This document shows, in pieces, positions 32,708 to 43,671 of a stretch of 64,000 bases of DNA. The DNA comes from Ahaetulla prasina. Its lineage: Eukaryota; Chordata; Lepidosauria; Squamata; Colubridae. The stretch covers positions 5,264,314 to 5,328,313 of the forward strand of contig NC_080548.1 in NCBI RefSeq assembly GCF_028640845.1, read 5' to 3'. The position numbers and the translations under genes are program-made. The notes under the pieces are model-generated. The model saw only the letters and a program-made list of their open reading frames with translations. It had not been told where the DNA came from and made no database searches. Numbering within the stretch: the first letter of the stretch is position 1; every line of letters starts with the position of its first letter.

Positions 32708-33710
32708 TGCTTTTCTGTCTAACAGACAACAAGTGGTCAAAATTGGCAATGCTCTATCAAATCTGTTCCTGTCAAGAGTGGCGTTCCTCAAGGTAGGGTT
32801 CTTGGACCAAGGCTCTTCATACTATACATAAATGATATTTGTGACCATATCTCAAGTAATTGTGTTCTCTTTGCTGACAATGTCAAACTATTTAACACCA
32901 CCGACAATACATCTACCATTCAAAAAGACCTTGATCTTCTAACCGCTTGGACTAAAACTTGGCAACTCCAAATCTCAACCAGCAAATGCTCAGTCTTACA
33001 TATTGGAAAAAAGAACCCAAACACTAAGTACATACTTGATGGACATTACCTTACAGATGACCCCCACCCTGTTAAAGACCTTGGAGTTTTCAGATCAAAT
33101 GATCTAAGTGCCAAAGCCCACTGCAACTACATAGCAAAAAAGGCTCTAAGAGTTGTAAACCTAATCTTGCTTAGCTTCTTTTCCAAAAACACTACACTAC
33201 TAACCGGAGCATATAAAACATTTGCTAGACCAATTCTAGAATACAGCTCACCTGTCTGGAACCTTCACCACATTTTTGACATCAATACAATTGAACGTGT
33301 CCAGAAATATTTTACAAGAGTTCTTCATTCCTCTGAAAACAACAAAATACCAGTCACCAGACTTGAAATCCTAGGCTTAGAAAACTTAGAACTCCGTTCT
33401 AAGAGTTTAACTCATAGAATTGTAATGTCCTTCCTGTTAAGGACTACTTCAGCTTTAATTGCAATAATACAAGAGCAAACAATAGATTTAAACTTAATGT
33501 TAACCGCTTTAATCTAGATTGCAGAAAATATGACTTCTGTAACAGAATCATCAGTGCTTGGAACACTTTACCTGACTCTGTGGTCTCTTCCCATAATCCC
33601 AAAAGCTTTAACCAAAAACTTTCTACTATTGACCTCACCCCATTCCTAAGAGGACCATAAGGGGCATGCATAAGAGCACAAACGTGCCTACCGTTCCTGT
33701 CCTATTGTTT
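32708..33710 (+). mobile_element. L3/CR1 LINE, plus strand, 5'-truncated
   Basis: Starts just before the GVPQG region (SVKSGVPQGRVLGPRLF-like at 32770-32820), then FADNVKLFNTT in place of FADDVKLF, so the second catalytic Asp is Asn. Continues to YFTRVLHSSENNK and the 3' UTR GGGGCATGCATAAGAGCACA (33660). It mirrors 31717-32605 across a ~100-bp spacer. Confidence 0.9.
33167..33517 (+). pseudogene. L3 reverse transcriptase C-terminus, frameshifted
   Basis: A 116-codon open piece (MLSFFSKNTTLLTGAYKTFA ... YFTRVLHSS) that shifts frame around 33395 and again near 33420 before the end at 33657. Decayed. Confidence 0.8.
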
Positions 33711-33749
33711 TTCTTTTTTTCTTCTTCATGTTTTTCTTTCTTTTCTTCT

Positions 33750-35020
33750 TTGATACCATCGACCATGGTATCTTGCTGCAGCGGTTGGGGAGCCTGGGAG
33801 TGGGGGACACATTTTTCGGTGGTTCTCCGCTTATCTCTCCGACCGCTTGCAGACAGTGTTGGCGGGGGGGCAGAGATCGACCGCGAGGCACCTCACATGT
33901 GGGGTGTTGCAGGAGTCAGTTTTCTCACCCCTCCTGTTCAACATCTATATGAAACTGTTGGGGGAGATCATCCGTGGTTTTGGGGTGAGTTGCCAGCTGT
34001 AAGCTGATGACACTCAACTGTACATTTCCACCCCGGATCACCCCAACGAAGCTGTCGATGCGATGTCCCGGTGCCTTGAAGCCGTTCGGGTCTGGATGGG
34101 GACAAACAGACTTTGACTCAACCCATCCAAGACGGAGTGGCTGTGGATGCCGGTGTCCCGGTACAGTCAGCTAGTTCCGTCGCTGTCTGTGGGGGGGCGA
34201 GTCACTGGCCCCCAGGGAGTTGGTTCGCAGCTTAGGCGTTCTCCTGGATGCACGGCTGTCGTTGGAAGAACACTTGACAGCCGTTGCCAGGGGAGCTTTT
34301 TATCAGGTTCGCCTGATCCGCCAACTGCGTCCCTTCCTGGACCGGGATTCGTTATGCACGGTCACTCATGCCCTCGTTACCTCCCACCTCGACTACTGCA
34401 ATGCTCTCTACATGGGGCTTCCCTTGAAGAGCACCGGGAGACTTCAACTGGTACAGAATGCGGCTGCGCGGGGGATAGAGGGAGTGTCTCGGAGCTTCCA
34501 TATAACACCTCTCCTACGCAAGCTGCACTGGTTGCCGGTGGTCTTCCGCGTGCAATTCAAGGTGTTGGTGATCACCTTTAAAGCGCTCCATGGCATAGGA
34601 CCAGGTTACTTACGGGACCGCCTACTGCCGCCAATAGCCTCCCATCGACCTGTGTGCTCCCACAAGGAGGGTCTCCTCGGGGTGCCGTCAGCTAAACAAT
34701 GTTGGCTGGCAGCCCCCAGGGGAAGAGCCTTCTCTGTTGGGGCACCTACCCTATGGAACGAACTGCCTCTGGGGCTACACCTTCTTCCCGACCTCCGGGC
34801 CTTTAAGCGCGAGCTCAAGACTTTTTTGTTTCAACGAGCAGGGTTGGACTAAGAGTAATTTTTAATTGAGTGGTTTTATTTCTTGTTATTTTAATATTCG
34901 GCCTTATGGTTTCAGATTTTTAAATTTCAAATATTGTGTTTTAATTTTTGTATATGTCTTTTTAACTTGGCTGTAAACCGCCCTGAGTCTTCGGAGAAGG
35001 GCGATATAGAAATGTAAATT
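33750..35020 (+). mobile_element. L2 LINE, 5'-truncated
   Basis: Begins at FDTIDHGILLQRLG and ends with the hairpin (about 34977-35007) and an AT repeat. Catalytic region near 33995 is damaged: the codon after the SCQL stretch is TAA, just before ADDTQLY. Frame 34220-34852 (210 codons) is an open C-terminus with natural stop. Confidence 0.9.
34220..34852 (+). pseudogene. L2 ORF2 C-terminal domain
   Basis: Open 210-codon piece: RSLGVLLDARLSLEEHLTAV, LVTSHLDYCNALYMGLPLKS, LHWLPVVFRVQFKVL, GRAFSVGAPTLWNELPLGL, LFQRAGLD. Upstream RT is frameshifted (33750-34200). Inactive. Confidence 0.85.
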
Positions 35021-35088
35021 ATATATATATATATATATACATACATACATACATATATATATATACATACATATACATACATACATAC

Positions 35089-35126
<38 letters not shown>
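35021..35126. repeat. Compound (TA)n(TACA)n(GT)n microsatellite
   Basis: Alternating TA and TACA blocks then thirteen GT units; arises at the L2 tail and runs into the next repeat. Confidence 0.95.
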
Positions 35127-35303
35127 CTTTGGTTATTCGGGTTTTCTCCCGCGTAAAATTGGAAGTGTCTTGGCGACGTTTCGACGAAGTCTCATTCGTC
35201 ATCTTCAGGCTTCAGCTTCGTGCTTCTGGGAGCAATGTGTGATTGCAGCTGGAAGAAACAACCAAAGACCTACATACAAACACCCGTGAAAACCTCAGAA
35301 AAC

Positions 35304-35310
<7 letters not shown>
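35127..35310. repeat. Half copy of the 25249-25524 palindromic repeat
   Basis: 35127-35237 matches the left arm (CTTTGGTTATTCGGGTTTTC ... GCTTCTGGGAGCAA). Most of the right arm is deleted; the end ACCAAAGACCTACATACAAA, CACCCGTGAAAACCTCAG remains at 35262-35305 next to TA repeats. Confidence 0.85.

Positions 35311-35374
<64 letters not shown>
35306..35374. repeat. (TA)n(CA)n microsatellite
   Basis: TA units followed by two CA blocks separated by TATA. Confidence 0.95.
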
Positions 35375-35377
<3 letters not shown>

Positions 35378-35485
35378 ATACTTCCTTATATTTCCTCATA
35401 TATATGTTTATATACTATATAATTTTTTTGTGTGATGCTTATATATATTGTTGTGACAAATAAATAAATAAATAAAAGTAAAATA
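35375..35485 (+). mobile_element. L3/CR1 3' terminal fragment
   Basis: GCTTATATATATTGTTGTGACAAATAAATAAA matches, in pieces, the terminus of the L3 copies (compare 2590-2612 and, inverted, 31740-31765). Only the last ~100 bp is present. Confidence 0.65.
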
Positions 35486-38400
35486 AATAAATAAAAGTAA
35501 AAAAGACTCATCACCAATAAACTATGATCTCTTTGGGCAAGTAACTTGCAAGTCATTCCTGAAGTGTGAACTTCTGATGAAATTCAGGGATCTATTCTTC
35601 AGGCCAAGATCTGAAAGAACTTGGGGCCCAAGAGCTCATGGATGTAGCTTTAGTAGGACAATATATAGAGCAACTTTAGGCTTCTTCTTCCCTTTCTGAA
35701 GTTGCTTTCTCTGTGCTGTGTGCTAACAGGACTTTGGAGTCCTCTCTCAGTGGTGGTTGCCTGACTTGCATCTAAGAATTGCCTGGTTGTGTTTGTGCTT
35801 GAGTATGTGCCTGTTTGACTTGTGCTTTGTCAGTCTGTGCATATTGCCCCCGCCCCCCCCCCCCGGTGGAAGTAGAGGCCCTTTTAATCATTTGCGCTTC
35901 ACAAAAAGAGTGGGGATACGAGGTGATCAGTGGAATGAGAGCTCCTTTTGAAAGTCACAAGCACTGGGTCTTGGCAAGGGAATTAATAAAGCTGTTGAAT
36001 TATGGATGGACTTTGAGAAAGTAAACACATCCAAAGCCAGATGGGTTTGGCAATACAATATGGTGTTCCAGTGCTTTGGCCTCTCTTTCTCTCAGCATGC
36101 TCCACTGTCTTCCATTCATAGTAAGCTCTGGGTAGCTTAGCAGGGCAGCTCAGAGCATTAGGGAGAGCAGAGGATAGTGGCGGCGTTCACATAGAAATAA
36201 TTTGAAACTGCAAGTGCATTTCTGCTTTCTTGATTTGGCCCACATCTGAAAATCAAAGAGAGGGAGAGAGAAGTCTCTTGTTTATTCATATTTTATGATG
36301 AAGTGAGCAACTGGAGAAGGGGAGCAAAAGCACTGTGTTTTCCCAAGGAGGAGGCAGAATTTCCCAAAGAGGGTCCTCAGGCAAGAGGCTGTGCAGTCCT
36401 GATGAATGGGAAAGGGAGGAAGAGGTTCAGTTAGCCACACCATAGAATCTCCCAGGGCCTATCTATTATGTTAGATGGTTATAGATTTAGTCTGGCAAGA
36501 ATCTGTCTATTAGGTGTAAGTAAATGAGCACAGTAAATAAATAATGTCAAGCTTTGGGCTTGACATATTTGGACAACATTACAGGTCCTCCCCCCTTCTT
36601 TAATTTCAAGAGAGAGAAAAGCAGGAGCATTTGCAGTGCTTTGGGGGTGAAAACATTTCAACATCTCAGCCATTAGGGTACAATCAAAGCCCAGTCTTTA
36701 TTTTATATAAAAAATGCAGGTCTTCAATCTCACAGTTGTGGCTGCTGTCTTGATTTTTTTTAAAAACTCCCTCCCCTTTCTGGGCATCCCTGTGAAAGGC
36801 ATGTCTGCAGTTTTCCTGGCTCTCTTCCCATTCTGGTCTGACAGATCCCCACTGCTTGGCTCATTCCAGAAGGCAATTCTGATAAAAAAAGGAAAGATCA
36901 TTTAGCCTTCTAGCCCTTAAGTGTGTGAACTCACTGAATTATGTTAATACCATTCTTTTCAATGGTTACCTTATCAGCTTGTTTTGAAGATGCATGATGG
37001 CACTGCAGCCAATTTGTGCCATGGAAAGTGTACCAGAATTACTTAACTGGAATCTTTCTGACCCTAGTAAGTCATCGCTGACACATGGGTTCTGACCAAA
37101 TGACACTATAGAACTTCTTAAATACATTCCAGTTCCATGTTCAGCTTGTGAGCTTTTGGATTTCTATTTTTTGTTCCAGCTGCATCTGGATATGTAGGCA
37201 AACAAACATTTTTTTTTATTTGAATTTATATCCCGCCCTTCTCCGAAGACTCAGGGTGGCTTACATTTTCCCCAAGATCCTGGGTAGTTGCTGAATACTA
37301 CCAAGTCTGCCCATCTTGTGCCCCAAATTAGCGAACAACTCCACTTGAGGAACAACTCCAGCCAAAGTTTATTCCAACCCTTCTTGGTGAAGTCAGGATT
37401 GGTTGAAACTTGTTAGTTACAGTGGAGAAGGAAAATACATTGGCTGCGTTGGAAAATGATTGTGGGTTATTTCTAGTTTAGTTGCACACTCCTGGTCAAT
37501 TCCCAGTTCCAGATCAAAGCAAGCCTACACCATTCAGTGGAGCTACCAAAAAGTCTAGCCTGATGTTCATTTATTAAACATTAGCCAATATCGAAATCAG
37601 TTAACTGGCAAAACAGGATACAAGGCAGAGAAAAGCAAGAAGAGTGTAAATATGAGTAACAGGCAAGAATGTACATTATATCGGTCTATGAGTATTTATT
37701 AAAAGGAGACAGAACTTTATCAAGCTGCTTGAAAGATTTGTGTGTGTAGAGGAGGCTTCTGATTGATGTTGCGATGACACAGACGCAGGGAACATGTCCC
37801 CTGCACTGATTTTTCCTGTTTGTGGGCTCCAAGAGGAGCCAAAGCCACCCTGAAAGGGTGGTGAAGCAAAAAGGGGCAGCTTGAGAGGTCAAGGAGAGTC
37901 GCAGCTCTCCTGTCGGCCCCGGGGTTCCATCTCCCTCTCAGCCATGGCAAGAAGAAGAGGCAGCCTAAAGATGGCCACCACAAAGCTGGGACAGCCAATG
38001 ACCATCTAGGACTGGTGCTGGAGTGAAGTAGGTCAACAGTGAGTAGAACTCGGGGAGAGGATTTTTCTTTTACCTTAAATTCAAGGAGCAATTCAGAATT
38101 ATCTGCTCAAAATCATCTGTTAAAGCAGCAGCTAGGCATTCAGAGAAACTACCAGTCTACTAGATCGGAAGTGAAGGGTGCAGGAGTGGAAATAATAAAC
38201 TTTGAAACTTTGAAATATATAGAAAATTGAACCCTTAAGCTGGGAAGATGTGGTACTGGGAAGGCATTTTAAAATGCTGGAATCATTTCTTTGCAAAACT
38301 TATTCTGTTTTTATAATTCTTTTATAACTAAAAGAACACTGGAAACATGGTTATATTGAAATCTAAGATGAGAGTGCCACCTGCTGACGAAAGAGAAAAC

Positions 38401-38639
38401 TACAAGTCTGGAAATAAGTCTATATTACAAGCCTGGAAATATCTAAATGAAATTGTGTGAAATTTTTTATTGGATTACTTTTAGTCGCCCTATGACTATT
38501 GGATTATTGGAGACTCAAATATTACCTCTGAACTACTTAAATGGAACTGATTGTTAATTGGACTTAAACAATTGGGACTAGTGCACTCCTTGAAAGGCAA
38601 CTTAGAGATTGAATAAATGTTGGACTGTTGGATAAAATT
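35486..38639. other. No recognised gene; one short L2-type tail
   Basis: About 3.1 kb with no reading frame that resembles a known protein and no element boundaries except 37209-37264. It is the longest apparently non-repetitive stretch in the window and may be old unique sequence. Confidence 0.5.
37209..37264 (-). repeat. L2/SINE-type 3' tail fragment
   Basis: T-run, then ATATCCCGCCCTTCTCCGAA and GACTCAGGGTGGCTTA: the complement of the L2-type 3' hairpin region. No body sequence adjoins, so it may be an L2 tail or a SINE sharing that tail. Confidence 0.65.
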
Positions 38640-38786
38640 TGAATTTTTTAAAACAAAACAAGGTACCTAATAAAGGAGAGATGAGTGGAATTATACAAGA
38701 TATGGATTTACTTTTTCAAAATATAAAAGACATTATGGAGAAAGTATTTAAGGAGATTATGGAAAAAATGGAAGATACCATACAAG
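38640..38786 (+). pseudogene. Possible LINE ORF1 remnant, first piece
   Basis: MSGIIQDMDLLFQNIKDIME and a Lys/Glu-rich continuation, resumed after the hAT insertion as EMMSKDQDTQEQEESTEE (39058-39130) and again beyond 40160 as GAWVEMLEIRQWKRVEVGG. The charged, helical composition suggests an ORF1-type protein of a LINE; family not identified. Confidence 0.4.
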
Positions 38787-39049
38787 CAGGGGTGAAATAC
38801 TCCCAGATCGGACTGGACTGCGTGATCCAGTAGTAATTGTGGCCGGTAGTTCAGCAATCCGGTAGCAATGGTGGAGCAAAGCTCTGTCCACATACCAGGG
38901 GCATTATTACTTCCTGGTTTTAACAAGGAAGTAATGTTTTTTTTTACCTTCTGCACATGCACAGAAATTTCTGCACACGCGGAGAAAGTCTGTATGTGAC
39001 GGGTGTGCACTTCTGAACTGGTAAGGAAGGTAAGTAGATTTCACCCCTG
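38787..39049. mobile_element. hAT-like MITE (263 bp), perfect 8-bp TSD
   Basis: TIR CAGGGGTGAAAT at both ends (inverted). Flanked by CATACAAG at 38779-38786 and 39050-39057. Interior is non-coding. Confidence 0.92.
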
Positions 39050-39206
39050 CATACAAGAAATGATGAGTAAAGACCAAGACACCCAGGAACAGGAGGAGTC
39101 AACAGAAGAAATGAAGAAGGAGGAAGACAAATAGGAGGCAACAGTGGAAATAATAATAATGATTAATGAATTAAACAAGTGGGAGAATATATTAGAGGGG
39201 GAAGAT

Positions 39207-40159
39207 CAGGGGTGAAATGCTCCCGGATCGGACCGGTTCGTGCGATCTGGTAGCGATGGTGGCTGCTGGTTCGGAGGACCGCTAGCAAAAATCCCTGGCC
39301 CCATCCCCCCTGCTGAGCCACACCATCTGCAGAGGTTTTTTTTAACTTTTAAAAGTCAGTTTTGCTTCAGCTGAAACATGCCTTTAAAAGTAAAAAAAAG
39401 CCTTTGAGGATCCCGCCCCTCAGCTGAGATCGGCAGAGACTTTAAACTTAAAAAAAAAAATTAAAGTCTCCTCTGGCGATCTCACCTGAGTTCCTCATCA
39501 GCAGAACCTTACTTGTACTCTTACTTGTAGAAAACATGTTTTCTACAAGTAAGAGTAGAGATTCTAAGGCACTTACCTGATTACTGATGAACGCATGGCT
39601 CTTTTTCCAGCCTGAAAGCAGTTTCACTTTTAGCCAGATAGAATCAGTCGCTTAGCTAATCTATTTCCTCGGTGATCAACTGGCTGGCTTTGCTGGCTGA
39701 GGATCTCTGGGATTTGAAGTCCACAATAAAATAAAATAAAATAATAAAATAAAATATTTGTGCAGCTTTCTGAGATTTGGTGTGTTTCTGTAGTGTTTCA
39801 CTCTAACTACACAAACACACAAAATCTCACAAAGCTGTATGTGGCATTTTGTGTGTGGGTGGGGGGTCAGTTGTATGTGTGTAAAGTGTGAAAGTTGGTT
39901 TTTGAGCTTTTTGTGGCTGTGTGAAGTGTGAAGTGCAGCTGCTTTTACACTGTGGGTGAGTCAGTTGTGTTGTGTTGTGTGTGTGTAAAGTGTGAAAGTT
40001 GGTTTTTGGTACCTCTTATTGTTTTTTATACTTTGTTAATTATTTTTATTATTTATTATTATTGGCCAAGCCCACCCAGTCATCTGACCACCAAGCCACA
40101 CCCACCAATTAAGCCTCACCCACAGAACCGGTAGGGAAAATTTTTAGATTTCACCCCTG
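39207..40159. mobile_element. hAT-like element (953 bp), perfect 8-bp TSD
   Basis: Same TIR CAGGGGTGAAAT at both ends; flanked by GGGAAGAT at 39199-39206 and 40160-40167. Left end continues TCCCGGATCGGACC, right end AGAACCGGTAGGGAAAATTT. Contains one arm of a long inverted repeat (39738-39950). Confidence 0.92.
39738..39950. repeat. Inverted repeat, left arm
   Basis: AAATATTTGTGCAGCTTTCT through AAGTGCAGCTGCTTTTACA; near-perfect complement of 40388-40625. A partial direct copy (GTCAGTTGTGTTGTG...GTTGGTTTTTGG) follows at 39959-40008. Confidence 0.85.
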
Positions 40160-40387
40160 GGGAAGATAGGTTTGAAAGTAAGATAGGGGCCTGGGTAGAA
40201 ATGTTAGAAATTAGGCAGTGGAAGAGGGTAGAGGTGGGAGGAATACCTAGATTAAACATCCAAGAACTAGGTAAAGATTTAAGAGAGGAATTTGGGAGGC
40301 AAGTCAAAAAAAAAAAGCATAGCATTTAAAGTATTGAAGTGGGCAAGGGACGATAGATAGATGATTTCTTTGTTTTTACATACAATG

Positions 40388-40625
40388 TAAAAGCAGCTGC
40401 ACTTCACCCAAAATGGCCCCTGCAACAAGCAGGAACCTCACACAGCCACAAAAAACCCAAAAACCAACTTTCACACTTTACACACACACAACACAACTGA
40501 CTCACACACACACAAAATGCCACATACAGCTTTGTGAGATTTTGTGTGTTTGTGTAGTTAGAGTGAAACACTACAGAAACACACCAAATCTCAGAAAGCT
40601 GCACAAATATTTTATTTTATTATTT
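40388..40625. repeat. Inverted repeat, right arm
   Basis: Reverse complement of the left arm, slightly longer because it keeps a ~25-bp block (GGCCCCTGCAACAAGCAGGA) that the left arm lacks. It lies outside the hAT element at 39207-40159. Confidence 0.85.
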
Positions 40626-40985
40626 TATTTATATTTTTAGATAAAAGCAGCTAAATTTAAAACATCCTTAACTTTAAAACTTCCTTTACTTTAAATTGCT
40701 ATGTCTAAAAATAAAAAAAAACTCCTTAAAAAACTCCAATTAACTATTTTTTTTAAAGCTTCCCCCCCACCTTACTTACCCAATTCAGAGGAAAAGGCAG
40801 GCAGATTGAGTTGCTCACCGATGAGATGGATTGCAGGCAGACAGATTCAGTTGCTAGCTGATGCAAGAAAAGTGAGTGAGACCAAAAGAAGCAGTAAAGC
40901 TGCCAAGGAAAAGCGAGCAAGACCAAAAGAAGCAGGAAGCTGCCAAATAGGCAAGTGGGGACCCTAGGAACTCCTTCCAGGAATG
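40626..40985. other. No recognised gene; short direct repeats
   Basis: Contains GACCAAAAGAAGCAG(T/G)AA-GCTGCCA twice (40879 and 40920), and related GCAGGCAGA motifs (40797, 40831). Probably non-coding element sequence linked to the right inverted-repeat arm. Confidence 0.4.
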
Positions 40986-41736
40986 GGAGGTGAACTGAAC
41001 CCCCCTGTCTGAGATTCTGGAACCCCATGTAATCTATACACATGTTGGACAAACAGTTTAGCCAGGGTTTTAGCTGAAGGGATTTTTGGACAAGGTATAT
41101 AATGCACTTGTTTGGAGAACAAATCAGTAACCACCCAAATAACTATATTTCCCCCACTTTTGGGCAGTTCAACAATAAAATCCATGGATATTTCCCTCCA
41201 TGGAGCTTCCAGCCTGGCAACACTCTGAAATAACCCAGAGGGCTTCCCCAGAGGTTTCTTTGCTGATGCACACACAGGCAGCTTGCCACATAGGCTTCTA
41301 TGTCTTTCTTTAGAGCCAGCCACCAGAATTGTCATTTAACTAGGTGCAATGTCTTTACGAATCCAAAATGACCAGCAGCTTTAGCATCATGGCTGTGTTG
41401 CAATATTGCCCCTCTCAGGCTTGCGGGGACGTACAGCTTCATGCTCACCCAGGGGAGACCCTCCCGCACTGTGCACTCATTGGAGTGGGCTAAAAACCAG
41501 TCACCAGTTTTTAATGCTTCTTTTAGCTGCTCAGTCAGGTCTCTGGATATGGGTTGGTCTGCTTTCGCTTGGCCCCGGGTGACTGCTGGGGTTGATTCAA
41601 GGGAACAATTGGATGAATCACTTCCGTCTGAGCACTATTGTATTGAGGTAACCTTGAGAGGGCATCTCCTAGAAAGTTCTTCCCCCAGGGATATAGCGCA
41701 AAGAGAAGTTAAAATGGTTAAAGTGTTGGGCCCAGC
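40986..41736 (-). pseudogene. Gypsy-B integrase, broken and truncated
   Basis: Minus strand: WAQHFNHFNFSLRYIPGGR (41730s; RNase H/integrase linker), AAGHFGFVKTLHLV (zinc finger) near 41360, EISMDFIVELPKSGGN (first catalytic Asp), WVVTDLFSKQVHYIPC, AKLFVQHVYRLHGVP, then loss of frame at about 41020. Remaining core and the element 3' end are missing. It is the downstream part of the minus-strand element starting at 55062. Confidence 0.8.
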
Positions 41737-42313
41737 TGTTGTGACTCAGAGAGTGAGCGGGAAGAGCCGACAGGGCTTCCCTCTGCAGGACCTTCCTCTC
41801 TGGCTCCGCTCCAGGTTCCAGAGGCAGGCCAGGTGGAAGAGATGACGAGGCCTCTTTTCCCCCCACCTTCACCCTCCCAGGCAACGTCTCAAGACCCAGC
41901 TGCTGACAATCAGTCCTGGTTAAATCCCAGGCATTGCAGAAAGGAGAGGTGGGAACAACAAAAGAAGGGGTGGGGCAGGCCTAGAGAATGCTGAGTCATG
42001 GAGCCACACCCCACAGGGTATAAAAGCAGGAGGAGCTACTCTATATCTTCTTGTGATGGACAAAAACTGACTCTTGGAAACTTTGGCTGCAATATTTCGA
42101 GACTAAGAATTTGGCTTCTGGATTTCTGTTTATTTCTGAAGTCTTGGTTGCTCCAGCAACAAACTGCAGTTACGCTGGCTTCTGAGGAGATAAGAGAACT
42201 TGGCAGACAATCGCAGGTCGTTGCCAGAACTGATATCTGTCATAGGAATAAATTGCTGGCAGTTATAGTCAGCTCGCGTAACTTCTTGGTTGTGGTTGGG
42301 GGGGGGCAGAACA
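41737..42313 (+). mobile_element. Solo chromovirus LTR with perfect 5-bp TSD
   Basis: 577 bp, TGTTGTGACTC to GGCAGAACA, flanked by CCAGC (41732-41736 and 42314-42318). Inserted in the RNase H region of Gypsy-B in opposite orientation. The U3 frame ends WLNPRHCRKERWEQQ then KKGWGRPREC. Solo state with intact duplication indicates LTR-LTR recombination after insertion. Confidence 0.93.
41989..42026 (+). promoter_or_regulatory. LTR promoter module: AP-1/MARE, CACCC, TATA
   Basis: TGCTGAGTCA at 41989-41998, CACACCCCACAGG, TATAAAAG at 42019-42026. Same layout as in the LTRs at 442, 8440 and 51246. Confidence 0.6.
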
Positions 42314-42318
42314 CCAGC

Positions 42319-43321
42319 GGGCTTGCTTTAATGACAGTATTCAAGGTGTTTTTAGGGCTTCTAAATTTTTGTGATCAGTCCACACCTTAAAAGGGTGTTT
42401 CACCCCTTCCAGAAACTGCCTCCACCTTAACAGCACCCAGTAAACTGCAAAAGCCTCCTTCTCCCAGATGGCCCATCATCTCTGTTTGTCAGACAATTTA
42501 CGGGAGGTATATGCACAGGGTTGCAACTTCCCCTCGGCATTGGCTTGAAGTAACACTGCTCCAAAGACCACATCGCTGGCATCTGACAAACGGGGCCTCC
42601 ATGTCAGGATGTTTAAGGACTGGCTCAGCAGCAAACAGACGTTTCAGTTTCTCAAAAGCTGCCTGACATTCCATAGTCCATTTGAGAGGCTGAGACGGTT
42701 TTGGCTTTGCCTCTCCCTTTGTTTTCAGAAGGTTTGTAATTGGTAAGGCAACCTTTGCAAATGAGGAGATGAATTGTTGATAGAAGTTAGCAAAACCCAA
42801 GAAGCTTTGTAGTTGTTTGCGGGTACATGGAAGTATCCATTCCAGTATTGCCCGGACTTTCTCCGGATCCATTTCTAACCCCTCGTGTGATATGCGGTGC
42901 CCCAGATAGTCGATTTTGGCCTGGTGGAATTCACATTTGGACAACTTAGTGTACAATTCAGCGGCCCTGAGTTTTTTCAGAACAGCCCTCACTAGTTTCA
43001 CGTGGTCATCCATGGTTTCAGTGTAAATAAGAATGTCACTCAGGTAGACCATAACCCCTTTGTACAGATGATCATGCAGTACTTCGTTGATTAGCTGCAT
43101 AAATATGGCAGGGGGCCCTTGTAGTCTGAAAAAGAGCACTCTGAACTGGAAACATCCCAGGGGGCAGTTGAATGCAGTTTTCCATTCATCCCCTTCCTTA
43201 ATCCGCACTCTATAATTAGCTTCCCACAAGTCCAACTTAGTAAAAATCTTTCCTTTGGCCAGGTGGGCTAGCATGTCTTTCATGAGAGGTAGTAGGTAGA
43301 CATTTTCCACACACATGGCAT
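42319..43321 (-). pseudogene. Gypsy-B reverse transcriptase and RNase H
   Basis: Minus-strand frame 43316-42498 (272 codons): FTKLDLWEANYRVRIKEGDE (motif A), FRLQGPPAIFMQLINEVL, YLSDILIY at 43035-43046 (motif C, first Asp replaced by Ser), LYTKLSKCEFHQAKIDYLGH, LQSFLGFANFYQQFI. A frameshift near 42580 then gives RNase H pieces (LSDKQRWWAIWEKEA-like, GVKHPFKVWTDHKNLEALK) up to the LTR. The N-terminal RT continues at 43447. Confidence 0.85.
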
Positions 43322-43446
43322 TTAATAGAATAGAATAGAATAGAATAGAATTTTATTGGCCAAGTGTGATTGGACACACAAGGAATTTGTCTTGGTGCAT
43401 ATGCTCTCAGTGTTACATAAAAGAAAAGATACGTTCATCAAGGTAA
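43322..43446 (-). mobile_element. Rex1 LINE 3' fragment with (AATAG)n
   Basis: AATAG repeats (43326-43350), then TTTTATTGGCCAAGTGTGAT, TGGACACACAAGGAATTTGT and CATATGCTCTCAGTG: the complement of the Rex1 3' end at 28080-28207. Inserted in Gypsy-B RT; RT coding continues on both sides. Confidence 0.9.
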
Positions 43447-43560
43447 GTTTTTATAGTCCACCACCAGACGAAAAGACCCATCCATCTTTTCCTGGAACAT
43501 CACCAGGGCAGCCACTCATGGCCTAGCTGGTTGGATAAAGCCGCATTTTAGGTTTTTATC
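43447..43560 (-). pseudogene. Gypsy-B RT N-terminal piece
   Basis: Reads CGFIQPARP, AALVMFQEKMDGSFRLVVDY on the minus strand: the start of the Ty3/Gypsy RT. It directly continues the segment that stops at about 52494 on the far side of the inserted L2. Confidence 0.8.

Positions 43561-43671
<111 letters not shown>

Noticed and set aside
37686..38230. Overlapping short frames on both strands (68-123 codons)
   Set aside because: No domain, no start context or neighbour support, and no recognisable exon structure.
38944..39141. Short minus-strand frame over the hAT-like elements
   Set aside because: Spans a transposon boundary with a target duplication, so it cannot be an ancestral gene.
40404..40640. 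Frames on both strands in the inverted-repeat arm
   Set aside because: CA/GT-rich low-complexity translation; the same arm in the other orientation lacks a matching frame.
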